Both the position numbers and the translations under genes were made by a program. Below the pieces are notes generated by a model. That model was not told the DNA's origin. It ran no database searches and saw nothing but the letters and a program-made list of their open reading frames with translations. Below, one piece after another: positions 18,115 through 26,938 of a stretch of 64,000 nt of DNA. Every line of letters begins with the position of its first letter. Position 1 is the stretch's first letter. Source of the stretch: Nocardia sp. BMG111209 (GTDB lineage Bacteria; Actinomycetota; Actinomycetes; Mycobacteriales; Mycobacteriaceae); NCBI RefSeq assembly GCF_000381925.1, contig NZ_KB907307.1:3906001-3970000 (forward strand), in the 5' to 3' direction.

Positions 18115-20589
18115 ATGGACGCGCGGAACAAGCCGCGACTGGTGGTCATCGGTAACGGCATGGCCGGCGCCCGCGCGGTGGAGGAGATCCTCGCCCGCGG
18201 TGGCGCCGAGCAGTTCACGATCACCGTCTTCGGCGACGAGCCCTACGGCAACTACAACCGGATCCTGCTGTCGAATGTGCTTGCGGGATCCGATGATACG
18301 AGCGAGATCTATCTGAATCCGCTGGACTGGTACGCGGACAACGGGATCGATCTGCGCGCCGGTGTGCGTGCGGTGCGGCTGGATCGGTTCGCGCGCATCG
18401 TCCACGCCGACGACGGCACGGCCCTACGCTACGACCGCCTGATCATCGCGACCGGCAGCCGCTCGTTCTTCCCGCCGATCGAGGGCATGTGGGCCGACGA
18501 CAAGACCTTGCTGCGCGGCGTTTTCGGCTTCCGCAGCCTGGACGACTGCCTGTCGATGATCGACGAGTCGGCGACCCGCACCCGCGCGGTGGTGGTCGGC
18601 GGCGGGCTGCTCGGGCTGGAAGCCGCACGCGGACTGCAACAACGCGGATTGACCGTGGATGTCGTGCACTCCCCCGCGACCCTGATGAACGCGCAACTCG
18701 ACGATCCGGCCGGCGCGATCCTGCGCCGCTCGGTGGAGGACCTCGGCATCACCGTGCACACCGGCACCGCGACCACCGGGGTGCGCGGCGCGGACGGCTG
18801 CGTGACCGGCGTGACGTTCGCCGACGGCACCGGCGTCGACTGCGACATGCTCGTGGTCGCGGCCGGTATCCGCCCGAACGTCGGGCTCGCGCGCGGCGCG
18901 GGACTGACCGTGCAGCGCGCGATCGTGGTCGACGACCACATGCGGACGATCGACGACGACCGCGTCTACGCCGTCGGTGAGTGCGCCGAACATCGCGGGC
19001 AGGTGTACGGCCTGGTCGCCCCGCTGTGGGAGCAGGCCGTGGTGCTCGCCGACCACCTCACCGGCGCGAATCCGGCTGCGCGATACCACGGTTCGCGCAC
19101 CGCGACGAAACTGAAGGTGGCCGGGGTGGACGTCGCCGCGATGGGCCTGAAGGCCCCCGAACGCCCGGACGACGAATTCGTGCAGTTCAGCGAGCCCCGC
19201 CTCGGTATCTACAAGACCATCGTCATCCGCGACGACAAACTGGTCGGCGCGACCCTGCTCGGCGACGTCCGCAAGGTGGCCTTCCTCATGCAGGCCTTCG
19301 ACCGCGGCCTGCCGCTGCCGCCGGAACGGGTGTCGCTGCTGTTCGATCTCGGCACCCCGCCGGTCGAGGTCGGCGCGGCCGAATTGTCCGACGACGCACA
19401 GGTGTGCAACTGCAACGGGGTCAGCAAGGCCACCCTGGTGGCCTGCGTCCAGGGCGGTCAGCAGTCGGTGTCCGGTGTCATGGCGGCCACCCGCGCGGGC
19501 AAGGGCTGCGGCTCGTGCAAGAGCCTGGTCACGCAGATCGTCGAGTGGGCGGCCGGCGGCGCGGTCGCGGACGACCCGGCCGGCACCTGGTACGTCCCGG
19601 GTGTCCCGTATCCGAAACCGGAGCTGATGCGCCTGATCCGCGAACTCGAATTGCATTCGGTATCTTCGGTTTTCGCCGCACTGGTCCCCGACGGACGCGA
19701 GGACGCGCATTCCAAGATGGGCCTGGCGTCGCTGCTGCACATGATGTGGGGCGACGAATTCGTCGACGAACCCGACGCCAGGTTCATCAACGACCGCGTG
19801 CACGCCAATATCCAACGCGACGGCACATTCTCGGTGGTGCCGCAGATCCAGGGCGGCGTCACCACCGCCGATCAACTGCGCCGCATCGCCGACGTGGCCG
19901 AGCGCTACGACGTGCCGATGATCAAACTCACCGGCGGCCAGCGCATCGACCTGCTCGGCATCCGCAAGGAGGATCTGCCCGCGGTCTGGGCCGATCTCGG
20001 TATGCCCTCCGGATACGCCTACGGCAAGAGCTTCCGCACCGTGAAAACCTGTGTGGGAAGCGAATTCTGCCGGTACGGACTCGGCGACTCGACCGCGCTG
20101 GGCATCGCGCTGGAACAGCGTTTCCAGGGCATCCCCGGACCCGCCAAGATGAAACTGGCGGTCACCGGCTGCCCGCGCAACTGCGCCGAGGCGTTGTGCA
20201 AGGATCTCGGCGTCGTCGCCATCGAGGGCGGCCGCTGGGAGATCTACGTCGGCGGCGCGGCGGGGGCCCACATCCGCAAGGGTGACCTGCTCGCGACCGT
20301 CGGCACCCCCGCCGAGGTGATCACCCTGGCCGGACGCTTCCTGCAGTACTACCGCGAGAACGCCAACTGGCTCGAACGCACCTATGCCTGGGTGCCGCGC
20401 ACCGGCATCGACACCATCCGCGCCGTCGTGGTCGACGACCGCGACGGCCTCGCCGCCGGCCTCGACGCCGCCATGCAGAAATCGGTGGACGCCTACCGCG
20501 AACCGTGGACCGATGCGCGACAGGACGATTCGGACCGGTACCGCACCGCGCTGCCGCTGATCGCGCTGCCTCGGGTGCCGGTGCGATGA
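18115..20589 (+). CDS. nirB: NAD(P)H-dependent nitrite reductase, large subunit
   Basis: 824 aa with the full NirB order. An FAD/NAD domain (VVIGNGMAGARAVEEI at the N terminus, VVGGGLLGLEAARGL at about 160) comes first. A BFD-like 2Fe-2S site follows with C431, C433, C465 and C468. Then come the nitrite/sulfite reductase ferredoxin-like and haem domains with C646, C652, C686 and C690 (TCVGSEFC, TGCPRNC), in the canonical spacing for the siroheme-4Fe4S centre. It reduces nitrite to ammonium in the cytoplasm. The ribosome site GGAAAGGACGACG precedes the ATG. All cofactor ligands are present. Confidence 0.97.
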   Translation: MDARNKPRLVVIGNGMAGARAVEEILARGGAEQFTITVFGDEPYGNYNRILLSNVLAGSDDTSEIYLNPLDWYADNGIDLRAGVRAVRLDRFARIVHADDGTALRYDRLIIATGSRSFFPPIEGMWADDKTLLRGVFGFRSLDDCLSMIDESATRTRAVVVGGGLLGLEAARGLQQRGLTVDVVHSPATLMNAQLDDPAGAILRRSVEDLGITVHTGTATTGVRGADGCVTGVTFADGTGVDCDMLVVAAGIRPNVGLARGAGLTVQRAIVVDDHMRTIDDDRVYAVGECAEHRGQVYGLVAPLWEQAVVLADHLTGANPAARYHGSRTATKLKVAGVDVAAMGLKAPERPDDEFVQFSEPRLGIYKTIVIRDDKLVGATLLGDVRKVAFLMQAFDRGLPLPPERVSLLFDLGTPPVEVGAAELSDDAQVCNCNGVSKATLVACVQGGQQSVSGVMAATRAGKGCGSCKSLVTQIVEWAAGGAVADDPAGTWYVPGVPYPKPELMRLIRELELHSVSSVFAALVPDGREDAHSKMGLASLLHMMWGDEFVDEPDARFINDRVHANIQRDGTFSVVPQIQGGVTTADQLRRIADVAERYDVPMIKLTGGQRIDLLGIRKEDLPAVWADLGMPSGYAYGKSFRTVKTCVGSEFCRYGLGDSTALGIALEQRFQGIPGPAKMKLAVTGCPRNCAEALCKDLGVVAIEGGRWEIYVGGAAGAHIRKGDLLATVGTPAEVITLAGRFLQYYRENANWLERTYAWVPRTGIDTIRAVVVDDRDGLAAGLDAAMQKSVDAYREPWTDARQDDSDRYRTALPLIALPRVPVR

Positions 20590-20897
20590 GCGGGCACGTC
20601 ATCGGCGTCCTCGCCGACATCCCGATCGGCGAGGGCCGCGCCTTCGTGGTCGACGGCCGCCAGATCGCGGTATATCGCATGCGGGACAACAGTCTGCGCG
20701 CCCTCGACGCGGCCTGCCCGCACCGCGGCGGCCCGCTGGCCGACGGCCTGCTCGACGCCGGCATCGTGGTCTGCCCGCTGCACGGCCGCGGCTACGACCT
20801 CGGCACCGGCGCCGAATCCGACGGCGGCCCACCGGCCTGCCCGCACACCGCCACCGCGGATGCCGACGGCACCGTCCGGGTGGTCCTCGGTCCCTGA
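20586..20897 (+). CDS. nirD: Nitrite reductase small subunit (Rieske-type)
   Basis: 103 aa, ATG overlapping the nirB stop by 4 nt. A Rieske 2Fe-2S domain is clear: CPHRGGPL at about residues 42-49 and CPLHGRGYDL at about 62-71 give the Cys/His ligands. NirD stabilises or assists NirB; many NirD proteins have lost these ligands, but here they are retained. It is the last gene of the nitrate/nitrite operon. Confidence 0.9.
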   Translation: MSGHVIGVLADIPIGEGRAFVVDGRQIAVYRMRDNSLRALDAACPHRGGPLADGLLDAGIVVCPLHGRGYDLGTGAESDGGPPACPHTATADADGTVRVVLGP

Positions 20898-20944
20898 CAG
20901 CGGGTGAATTCCATTTCACCGAGCCCGCGTTTCTGATTGGGGCG

Positions 20945-21058
20945 GCTCACAATTCGAGTGGCTGTCGATTTGCGGGCAGGCACAGATGTGTGGTGCATGC
21001 GCGGCCGGGCTGTCGACTGTGGCTAGTGTGGACAAGTTCGTTCGAGCCGAGGAGAACG
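20945..21058 (+). promoter_or_regulatory. Promoter and leader of the first secreted lipase gene
   Basis: TAGTGT at 21024-21029 fits an actinobacterial -10, and the copy upstream of the inverted paralogue has the same hexamer at the same 30-nt distance from the GTG. GAGGAGAAC is the ribosome site. Short matches between the two upstream regions (CACAATTCG, AGGCACAGAT) reach back to about 20947, so the promoter was duplicated with the gene. Confidence 0.45.
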
Positions 21059-21155
21059 GTGAAAGCCCTTCTGGCAACAATAGTTACCGTGCTTGTCAGC
21101 CCCATGATGCTGCTGGCCGAGCAACCCGCCACCGCCCAACCACCCGACACCCCCA
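21020..21155 (+). repeat. Inverted duplicate segment, left arm (promoter core, leader, signal peptide of lipase 1)
   Basis: About 120 bp from 21036 onward matches the reverse complement of 23880-23761 with only a handful of differences by eye. The match weakens further into the genes, although the proteins stay clearly similar. Confidence 0.75.
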
Positions 21156-22411
21156 TACCCGGAGCCCCGGGACCGTCGCCGCTACAGCAATGGATCGACA
21201 ACACCGTCCCCGCATTGCCGTCGACGTCGCAAGACCCCGCCACGGAGCAGACCGCCCTGTGGAACGCCATCCAGTCCCCGCCCACCGACGACCCGTTCTT
21301 CGATGCCCGGCCCGAGAATCTCGACACCCTCGAGCCCGGCGGAATCATCGAATCGCGCGACGTCACCGGCGATACCGCCGCCCGGATGGTCACGCCGATC
21401 CGGCGGTCGCAACTACTGAAGTTCCGGACCACCTCGGCGTCGGGGACGCCGTCGTTCGGTACCGCGACACTGATCACCCCGGCCGCCGCGTGGGCCGGCC
21501 CGGGTCCGCAGCCGGTGGAGGTGGTCGCACTGCCGATCAACTCCCTCGGTGCGCACTGCACGCCGGGTTACCAACTGTCACACGGCATTCTGGACAAACC
21601 CAACACCGACATCACGGTGTTCCTGCCCTCCATCTGGTGGGCGCTGAGCCAGGGGCACGCGGTGCTGGTTCCCGACCACGAGGGCCCGCTGATGGCCTAC
21701 GCGGAACCGAATGTCGCCGCGCACGTGATCCTCGACTCGATCCGTGCGACCCGGACGGTGAACTCGAACGAGTTCGCCGACAGCCGTTACGTGGTCAGCG
21801 GCTACTCCGGCGGGGCGATCGCCTCCTACGCGTCGGCGATGCTGCTGCACGAATACGCGCCGGAACTCGCGGATGTCGTGGCGGGTGTGGCCGCGGGCGG
21901 TGTGGTCACCGACAATCGCGATGTCGCCCACCGGTTCAACGGCAACATCTCCTCCGGCATCCTGTTGTCGGTGGCGCTCGCGGTAGCGCGCGAACATCCC
22001 GAAATGCTGCCGTACATGAACCATCTCGCGCAGTGGGTGGCGTCGTCACCGCTGAAGGACATCTGCGGCGATGCCGACGGGCCGCTCGGCGTGGTCGGCT
22101 TCCCGATGGACGTCATGGCGAATGTCGGTGACTCGCTGAACACTCCGATCGCCAACGAGATGTTCGACAAGCTGAATCTCGGCGACCGCACCTCGGCGGT
22201 GCCGCTGTACATCTACCACGGTGCGCTCGATCCGTGGATCCCGCTCGAGGACGCGCAGCGGACCGCGCGGGAGCAGTGCAGCCGCGGCGTGCCGTCCGTG
22301 TTCCGGGTCGTGCCCGGCGAGCACCTGATCGGTTACGCCACCGGCTCTCCCGGCCTGGACGACTGGATCCTCGCCCGGCTGCGCGGCGAACCGGCGCCCA
22401 CCGACTGCTGA
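21059..22411 (+). CDS. Secreted lipase, LIP family (copy 1)
   Basis: 450 aa from a GTG with GAGGAGAAC just upstream; the upstream frame extension is not credible before a signal peptide. Residues 1-30 form a Sec signal peptide (positive K, hydrophobic core VTVLVSPMMLLAEQPA, then AQP cleavage region). The nucleophile elbow is GYSGGA in VVSGYSGGAIASY. A late HxxG-type His lies in VPGEHLIG, and the Asp candidate is in YHGALDPW. LIP-family enzymes are extracellular triacylglycerol lipases, common and multi-copy in Nocardia and related genera. It converges on a close paralogue. Confidence 0.9.
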   Translation: MKALLATIVTVLVSPMMLLAEQPATAQPPDTPIPGAPGPSPLQQWIDNTVPALPSTSQDPATEQTALWNAIQSPPTDDPFFDARPENLDTLEPGGIIESRDVTGDTAARMVTPIRRSQLLKFRTTSASGTPSFGTATLITPAAAWAGPGPQPVEVVALPINSLGAHCTPGYQLSHGILDKPNTDITVFLPSIWWALSQGHAVLVPDHEGPLMAYAEPNVAAHVILDSIRATRTVNSNEFADSRYVVSGYSGGAIASYASAMLLHEYAPELADVVAGVAAGGVVTDNRDVAHRFNGNISSGILLSVALAVAREHPEMLPYMNHLAQWVASSPLKDICGDADGPLGVVGFPMDVMANVGDSLNTPIANEMFDKLNLGDRTSAVPLYIYHGALDPWIPLEDAQRTAREQCSRGVPSVFRVVPGEHLIGYATGSPGLDDWILARLRGEPAPTDC

Positions 22412-22429
22412 GTCGGACATCGCGTGAAC

Positions 22430-22471
22430 GCGCCCCCGCTCACCCGGCCGTCGTGGCCGGAGCGGGGGCGC
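22430..22471. terminator. Long hairpin between convergent lipase genes
   Basis: GCGCCCCCGCT (22430-22440) pairs over 11 bp with AGCGGGGGCGC (22461-22471). Inside is a second stem CCGGCC (22444-22449) with GGCCGG (22455-22460) around a 5-nt loop. It lies in the 81-bp gap between the two stop codons and should terminate both transcripts. No U-tract is present, as is usual in this group. Confidence 0.75.
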
Positions 22472-22492
22472 ATTCGTCCGCGGAAAACCTTG

Positions 22493-23857
22493 TCACGCAC
22501 ATTCGTTCGGTGCGGGCTCACCGCGCAGCCGAGCGTCGATCCAATCTATCGAGCCCCCGGCGCCGTTGAGCATCGCGGCGACGTGTTCGCCTGGCACCGT
22601 GCGGAATTCCGCCGCGACTCCACGCGCGCACTGCGTGCGGTACATCCGCTGCGGCCCCTGGATCGGAATCCAGAAATCGTCGGCTCCGTGGTAGATGTAC
22701 AGCGGCACAGCGGATGTGCGGCCGGTCAGATCGGTCCGGCGCTGAATCTCTTCGGAGATACCGCTTTCCAGCGGATGGTCGATATTCGCCGCGACCTCCA
22801 TCGGGATGCCCACCGCACCGAGCGGCCCGTCGGCATCACCGCAGATGTTCTTCAGCGGCGAGGTTCCCACCCACTGCGCGAGATGATTCATGTACGGCAG
22901 CATGTCGGGATGTTCCCGGGACATCGCCAGGGTCACCGACAACAGGATCCCGGATGCGCTGTGCCCGTTGAACACATGCGCCACCGCACCGTAATCGGTC
23001 ACCAGGCCGCCGATCGACGCCCCGACCAGCACGGTCGACAGTTCCGGCGCGTATTCGGGCAGCAGCATCGCCGTCGCGTACGAGGCGATCGCCCCGCCGG
23101 AATAACCGGTGACCGCGAAACGACTGTCGCCGAACCGATCCGGCGCCAGTGACCGGATCGCGCGAATGGCGTCCAGCGTCATGTGCCCGGCGACGGTCGG
23201 CTCGGCATACGCCATCAGCGGACCCTCGTGATCCGGCAGCAGCAGGACGTGCCCCTTGTTCAGCGCCGTGGCCACGCCCGGCAGGAACACGTTGAGCGCC
23301 TGATTGTCGTGCACGGCATGCGCGATCGTGTATCCGGGCGTGCAGCGCAGCCCCAGCGCATTGATCGGCAGCGTATCCACTTCCACCGGCCGCGGGCCCG
23401 GCCCGTTCCAGGCGGCGGCGGGCTCGAGCAGCGTCGCGGTACCGAACGACGGCGTCCCCGACGCGGAGGTGGACCGGTACTTCACGAGTGTCGCCCGCGC
23501 GATCGGCGCGTCGAACATGGTCGTCGCGCCGGCGGTGACGTTACGGGTCTCGATGACCTGACCGGGTACGAGCGCGTCGAGCCCCGCGGGCCAGGCGTCG
23601 AAGGTCGGATCCGTGGTCGGCGACGACAGGATGGCCTGCCACAGGGCCGCCTGCTCCGCGGCGGGCTGCTGCTGCGGCGGCGTCAGCGGTGGTGCGGGAA
23701 TCGTGTTGTCGATCCACTCCTGTAATGGCGACGGTCCCGGGTTGTCCGGTGATACGGGTGCGGGTATGTCGGGTGGTTGGGCGGCGGCGGGTTGCTCGGC
23801 CAGCAGCATCATGGGGCTGACAAGCACGGTAACTACAATTGCCAGAAGGGCCTTCAC
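22493..23857 (-). CDS. Secreted lipase, LIP family (copy 2)
   Basis: 454 aa from a GTG at 23857, chosen by exact correspondence to copy 1 and the same GAGGAGAAC ribosome site. It has the same signal peptide, a Pro-rich linker, the GYSGGA elbow in FAVTGYSGGAIASY, YHGADDFW and VPGEHVA. It ends NECA. It is an inverted paralogue of the gene at 21059 with highest identity in the leader and signal peptide, which points to a recent local duplication or gene conversion. Confidence 0.9.
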   Translation of the reverse strand: MKALLAIVVTVLVSPMMLLAEQPAAAQPPDIPAPVSPDNPGPSPLQEWIDNTIPAPPLTPPQQQPAAEQAALWQAILSSPTTDPTFDAWPAGLDALVPGQVIETRNVTAGATTMFDAPIARATLVKYRSTSASGTPSFGTATLLEPAAAWNGPGPRPVEVDTLPINALGLRCTPGYTIAHAVHDNQALNVFLPGVATALNKGHVLLLPDHEGPLMAYAEPTVAGHMTLDAIRAIRSLAPDRFGDSRFAVTGYSGGAIASYATAMLLPEYAPELSTVLVGASIGGLVTDYGAVAHVFNGHSASGILLSVTLAMSREHPDMLPYMNHLAQWVGTSPLKNICGDADGPLGAVGIPMEVAANIDHPLESGISEEIQRRTDLTGRTSAVPLYIYHGADDFWIPIQGPQRMYRTQCARGVAAEFRTVPGEHVAAMLNGAGGSIDWIDARLRGEPAPNECA

Positions 23858-23896
23858 CGTTCTCCTCGGCTCGAACGAACCCGTCCACACTAACCA
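23761..23896 (-). repeat. Inverted duplicate segment, right arm (promoter core, leader, signal peptide of lipase 2)
   Basis: Reverse-complement partner of 21020-21155. It includes the -10-like TAGTGT (23892-23887), the shared ribosome site and the signal-peptide codons. Confidence 0.75.
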
Positions 23897-24407
23897 CCGT
23901 TCCCGGCCCGTTTCTCACCCGCAGCACAGCATCTGTGCCTATCCGGTACAAATCACTACACGAATTGTGAGCCACACCATATCGGCATGCGATACCGGGA
24001 ATTTCGCTTGTTACCAGCCGTTCTCACCACATTATCGCTGGCTCACACCGCCGCCGGCGAGCTCGGAACATGCGTTGACGTGGCTGAACACGCTGCCCGA
24101 CAGCATAATTCGACTACCGGAATGTTAGCCGGAATATCGGCTCCGCCGGATGTAACCGGAACGATCTCGGCCGAATGTCACCCCTTGCCCCGAGCAAGGC
24201 CGATTCTCGCCGGTTACACAGACTGTCACCAACGCGCCGCGAAGTACAGGAGCGACACCGAGAATGTGGACATCCGCGGCATATGTCCTCATCACGAGTA
24301 GACGTGAGCTACAACGCCGCACCGGAGCCACCGATCGGCGGAGGGCGATCGGACACGAACATCCCCGGGCTCGGCAGTCACCGATCCGGGGACGTTCGGT
24401 CGTTCGG
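23897..24407. other. Gene-poor 510-bp stretch between lipase 2 and the tagged operon
   Basis: The left part holds the upstream region of lipase 2 (CGAATTGTGAG at 23961-23971 mirrors the other copy). The rest is noticeably less GC-rich at third positions than the genes. A rightward frame of 104 codons (23987-24301) starts with a signal-like stretch but has poor codon bias, so I do not call it. A hairpin at 24362-24392 may end the leftward operon. Confidence 0.5.
24362..24392 (-). terminator. Possible terminator of the tagged operon
   Basis: TCCCCGG (24362-24368) pairs with CCGGGGA (24386-24392) around a 17-nt loop, 16 nt beyond the stop of the last gene of the leftward operon. There is no U-tract. 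Confidence 0.35.
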
Positions 24408-24698
24408 CTATTTCTCGGGTCGGATGTGCATGTCGCCGTCGGTGACCGCGTAGACCGTGCCGTATCCGCGGGCGTGGTTCTGCTGGGCGTGGGTAGCGGG
24501 GTCCGGGTCGTCCGGTGCGGCCTCCGGTCGTGTTCCGGTTGCGGCACTTCGATTCTCGACCCGGTCGACCGCGACCTGATCGGCATCGCCGACCGAGTAT
24601 GCCGCGACGGCTCCCGGTCCGGCCGCTTGCGGACCGCTCACCTGTGAACCGAAATTCTGGATTCCGTAATTCGACTCCGGGCGGTGGGAATCCGACAT
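24408..24698 (-). CDS. Small tag-bearing protein with both shared motifs (module gene A)
   Basis: 96 aa, preceded by AAGGAG 9-12 nt before the ATG. The N-terminal tag GIQNFGSQVSGPQAAGP (residues 12-28) matches the tail of the 582-aa membrane protein upstream. The C-terminal tag GTVYAVTDGDMHIR (residues 80-93) matches the tails of the cyclase-like and 145-aa proteins. The middle is Ala/Asp/Arg-rich and looks disordered. No catalytic or membrane segment is seen. Having both tags, it could link the other components physically, which is inference. It is the last gene of the leftward operon, 34 nt after the membrane-protein stop. Confidence 0.8.
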   Translation of the reverse strand: MSDSHRPESNYGIQNFGSQVSGPQAAGPGAVAAYSVGDADQVAVDRVENRSAATGTRPEAAPDDPDPATHAQQNHARGYGTVYAVTDGDMHIRPEK

Positions 24699-24732
24699 GA
24701 TGTTTGTCTCCTTCGAATGTGTGGCGAACTGT

Positions 24733-26481
24733 TCACTGGGGTCCGATCTGGGCCGGGGGTGTGTGGACCTGGTGTGCGGTGGCGTCCGGCCCCGCTGCCT
24801 GCGGACCGTTCACGGTCGAGTTGAAGTTCTGGATCCCGTTGTTGACGGACTGCACGATCAGGTCGAACTCCTCGGTGTCGTAGCCGCGAGCCCGGAGCTC
24901 CGCCTGGACAACCGTCACCGCGCGCCTGCGCACGCTCTGGATGAAGCGCTCGACATCCGCTTCCTGGAATCGCTGTTGGAATTCCAGTTCGGCACCCAGT
25001 TCCCGGAGGCAGAGCTGCGGCGAATGGTCGACGACGCGGCCTGCATCGATCATGGTCCGGTACCACATTTCCCGGTATTTCGTGCGTGCCCAGGATTTCA
25101 GTCCCGATCCGCACTCCGCGACACCGTCGACCAGATCGGCGGGCAGCCCGGCAATTCCCTTCCCGAGGGCGATCACGACATCGGTCACCGGCTCGGGCGT
25201 CCGCAGCTCATCGATCCTGCGATACTCCGCCGCGATCGGCGGCAGCAGCACGGCCAGACCATCCATCTGCAGCAGATCACCCTGGACGTGCACCCGCAGG
25301 AAAACCGAGGAAACGACCTGGTACCCCCACAATTCGACCCGCGCCTCCAGATAATGCCGAAGCCGCTCGTGTGCCGCCAGATCCACCAGATCGGCCCAGT
25401 CCGGTCGCAGGACCGGACGTCCGATCCGCGGATCCCATTCCGCGAGCCGGCCGAACCACTCGGGCCAGGGGCGGGTGCGGCCTCCCGACCGGAACAGCCG
25501 GTCACCGACGATGAGCCGGCGCAGCGGGTCGCCCGGGTAGAGCGAACCCTGTCCGAGCTGGATCAGCCCGGCGGCAATCCGATGATGCAGATCGGGGGCC
25601 TCCATCGCATCGGCCCCGCGGCCCTGCTTGCGCCGTTCCGCGCTGGGCCGCAGTTCGACCGTATAGGACCAGTCACGCTTGTAGATTTCGGCTCCGGACC
25701 CGGCGAACGGACTGAATGTGCCGTACACGGTGTCCACTTCGGACGATCGGTTGCGCAGCCGCTCGAATACGCTCCGCAAGGCCGGGAACGCCGCGAGGTC
25801 CGTGCCCGCCGCGGTGAACAAGGCGGCTTCTCGGCGGAAATTCCAATAGTGGTGCGTCGCCCCGACCAGGATCCAGAGCGGTATCACGATGAATACCGAG
25901 GATTCGAACCGGAAATCTTCGCTGAGCGAGAACACGAGGTCGAACATCGCGATGAAAATGTTGCCGGCGACGAACCACACCAGCCACAGGGCCCAGCGCG
26001 AGCGACGCCGGGTGGCGGCTCCGGTCGACCCGTCGGGCCGCCGTCCGACCGCATCCCGCACCGATCCGACCAGCCCGAGGAACAATCGCAGCTGGAATAT
26101 CGACAGCGCCACGAGGATCAGCCCCAGCGGAGAGATCACGAAACCCAGCAGACCGACACAGAGGAAGGCCGCTCCGGCCACCACCGCCCCGCGGCGCACC
26201 ATCAGGCACTCGTGCAATATGCGCGCGCCGTCGACACCCAGATTGGGTGCGGGAACCCGATGCTGATTCTCCACCAGCTCACGAATGGCCGCGGCCCGGA
26301 ATTGGCGGTCCCGAATCGCTGCCGCGCACAGATGTCGCGTGGCGTCGCCGGTCCGGGGTCCGGCGAGATCTTCGATCGAACTGCGCGGATCGGGCTCCGC
26401 CACCGTCACTCCGGCAGAGCGGGTTCCGTTGGGCTGCTGCAAGTTCCATGTGGTATCGGTCGGGCCCTGGTTCGGCATCAT
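24733..26481 (-). CDS. Multi-pass membrane protein with C-terminal shared tag (module gene B)
   Basis: 582 aa. Two adjacent ATG codons start at 26481, 9 nt after the stop of gene C. A hydrophilic N-terminal third (includes HLCAAAIRDRQFRAAAIREL) leads to hydrophobic segments at about residues 98-130, 160-183 and 193-212, then a long cytoplasmic-type C-terminal half. The tail GIQNFNSTVNGPQAAGP (549-565) is shared with gene A. I recognise no enzyme motif. The shape, sensory or effector membrane protein with a helical cytosolic domain, would suit a membrane output for a signalling module, but that is inference. Confidence 0.8.
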   Translation of the reverse strand: MMPNQGPTDTTWNLQQPNGTRSAGVTVAEPDPRSSIEDLAGPRTGDATRHLCAAAIRDRQFRAAAIRELVENQHRVPAPNLGVDGARILHECLMVRRGAVVAGAAFLCVGLLGFVISPLGLILVALSIFQLRLFLGLVGSVRDAVGRRPDGSTGAATRRRSRWALWLVWFVAGNIFIAMFDLVFSLSEDFRFESSVFIVIPLWILVGATHHYWNFRREAALFTAAGTDLAAFPALRSVFERLRNRSSEVDTVYGTFSPFAGSGAEIYKRDWSYTVELRPSAERRKQGRGADAMEAPDLHHRIAAGLIQLGQGSLYPGDPLRRLIVGDRLFRSGGRTRPWPEWFGRLAEWDPRIGRPVLRPDWADLVDLAAHERLRHYLEARVELWGYQVVSSVFLRVHVQGDLLQMDGLAVLLPPIAAEYRRIDELRTPEPVTDVVIALGKGIAGLPADLVDGVAECGSGLKSWARTKYREMWYRTMIDAGRVVDHSPQLCLRELGAELEFQQRFQEADVERFIQSVRRRAVTVVQAELRARGYDTEEFDLIVQSVNNGIQNFNSTVNGPQAAGPDATAHQVHTPPAQIGPQ

Positions 26482-26490
26482 GCTGTCGTC

Positions 26491-26928
26491 TCATTCCGCT
26501 GTCGTCTGTGTGCGGGCGGTCCAGCGCACATGCTGATCACCGCCCTGCACCGCGAATGTCGTGCCCTTGTCGTGCGTCCAGTTCGTCTGCTCCAAGGACA
26601 CGGGCCGGTCCTCCGGCAGCGCATTGCCGACGACGCGCGCGAGTTGGACGAGCGTCTCGCGGGCACGCGGGTCCTGCTGCAGTCGCTCGGCCAGCTCCAG
26701 AATCCAGAACCCGACCAGTTCCTGCCGCACCCCGTCGGGCGCGACCGCCTCCCGGACCCGGGCGGCGTTCTCGTCGAGGTGGGCCTCGACAGCCGTCATG
26801 CGATCCCGGCTGCCGCGCCGGAACAGCTCGACGACGGCCTGACGCGTCATCGGCCACAGATCCGTGGCCATCGCCTTCACCAAGGCGACGGCGCCTGCCT
26901 CCGCCAGAGCGGTCAATTCTGCTTCCAC
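26491..26928 (-). CDS. Small helical protein with C-terminal tag (module gene C)
   Basis: 145 aa from a GTG at 26928, 10 nt after the stop of gene D with GAAAG in the gap. The body (about 1-100) is predicted all-helical, beginning EAELTALAEAGAVALVKAM and including FWILELAERLQQDPRARETL. The tail GTTFAVQGGDQHVR (122-135) is the same tag found in genes A and D. A longer frame to 27078 overlaps gene D and is rejected. I recall similar small helical proteins with a YQA-x-GDQHI-like tail in other actinobacteria, but cannot name a family or function. Confidence 0.75.
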   Translation of the reverse strand: MEAELTALAEAGAVALVKAMATDLWPMTRQAVVELFRRGSRDRMTAVEAHLDENAARVREAVAPDGVRQELVGFWILELAERLQQDPRARETLVQLARVVGNALPEDRPVSLEQTNWTHDKGTTFAVQGGDQHVRWTARTQTTAE

Positions 26929-26938
26929 GGCTGATCTT

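Noticed and set aside
23987..24301. Possible 104-aa secreted protein
   Set aside because: Signal-like start, but third-position GC is far below that of real genes here and no homology is recognisable.
24697..26934. Rightward open frame of 745 codons
   Set aside because: Antisense to the tagged membrane-protein operon; composition and lack of any motif or ribosome site mark it as a GC-rich shadow.
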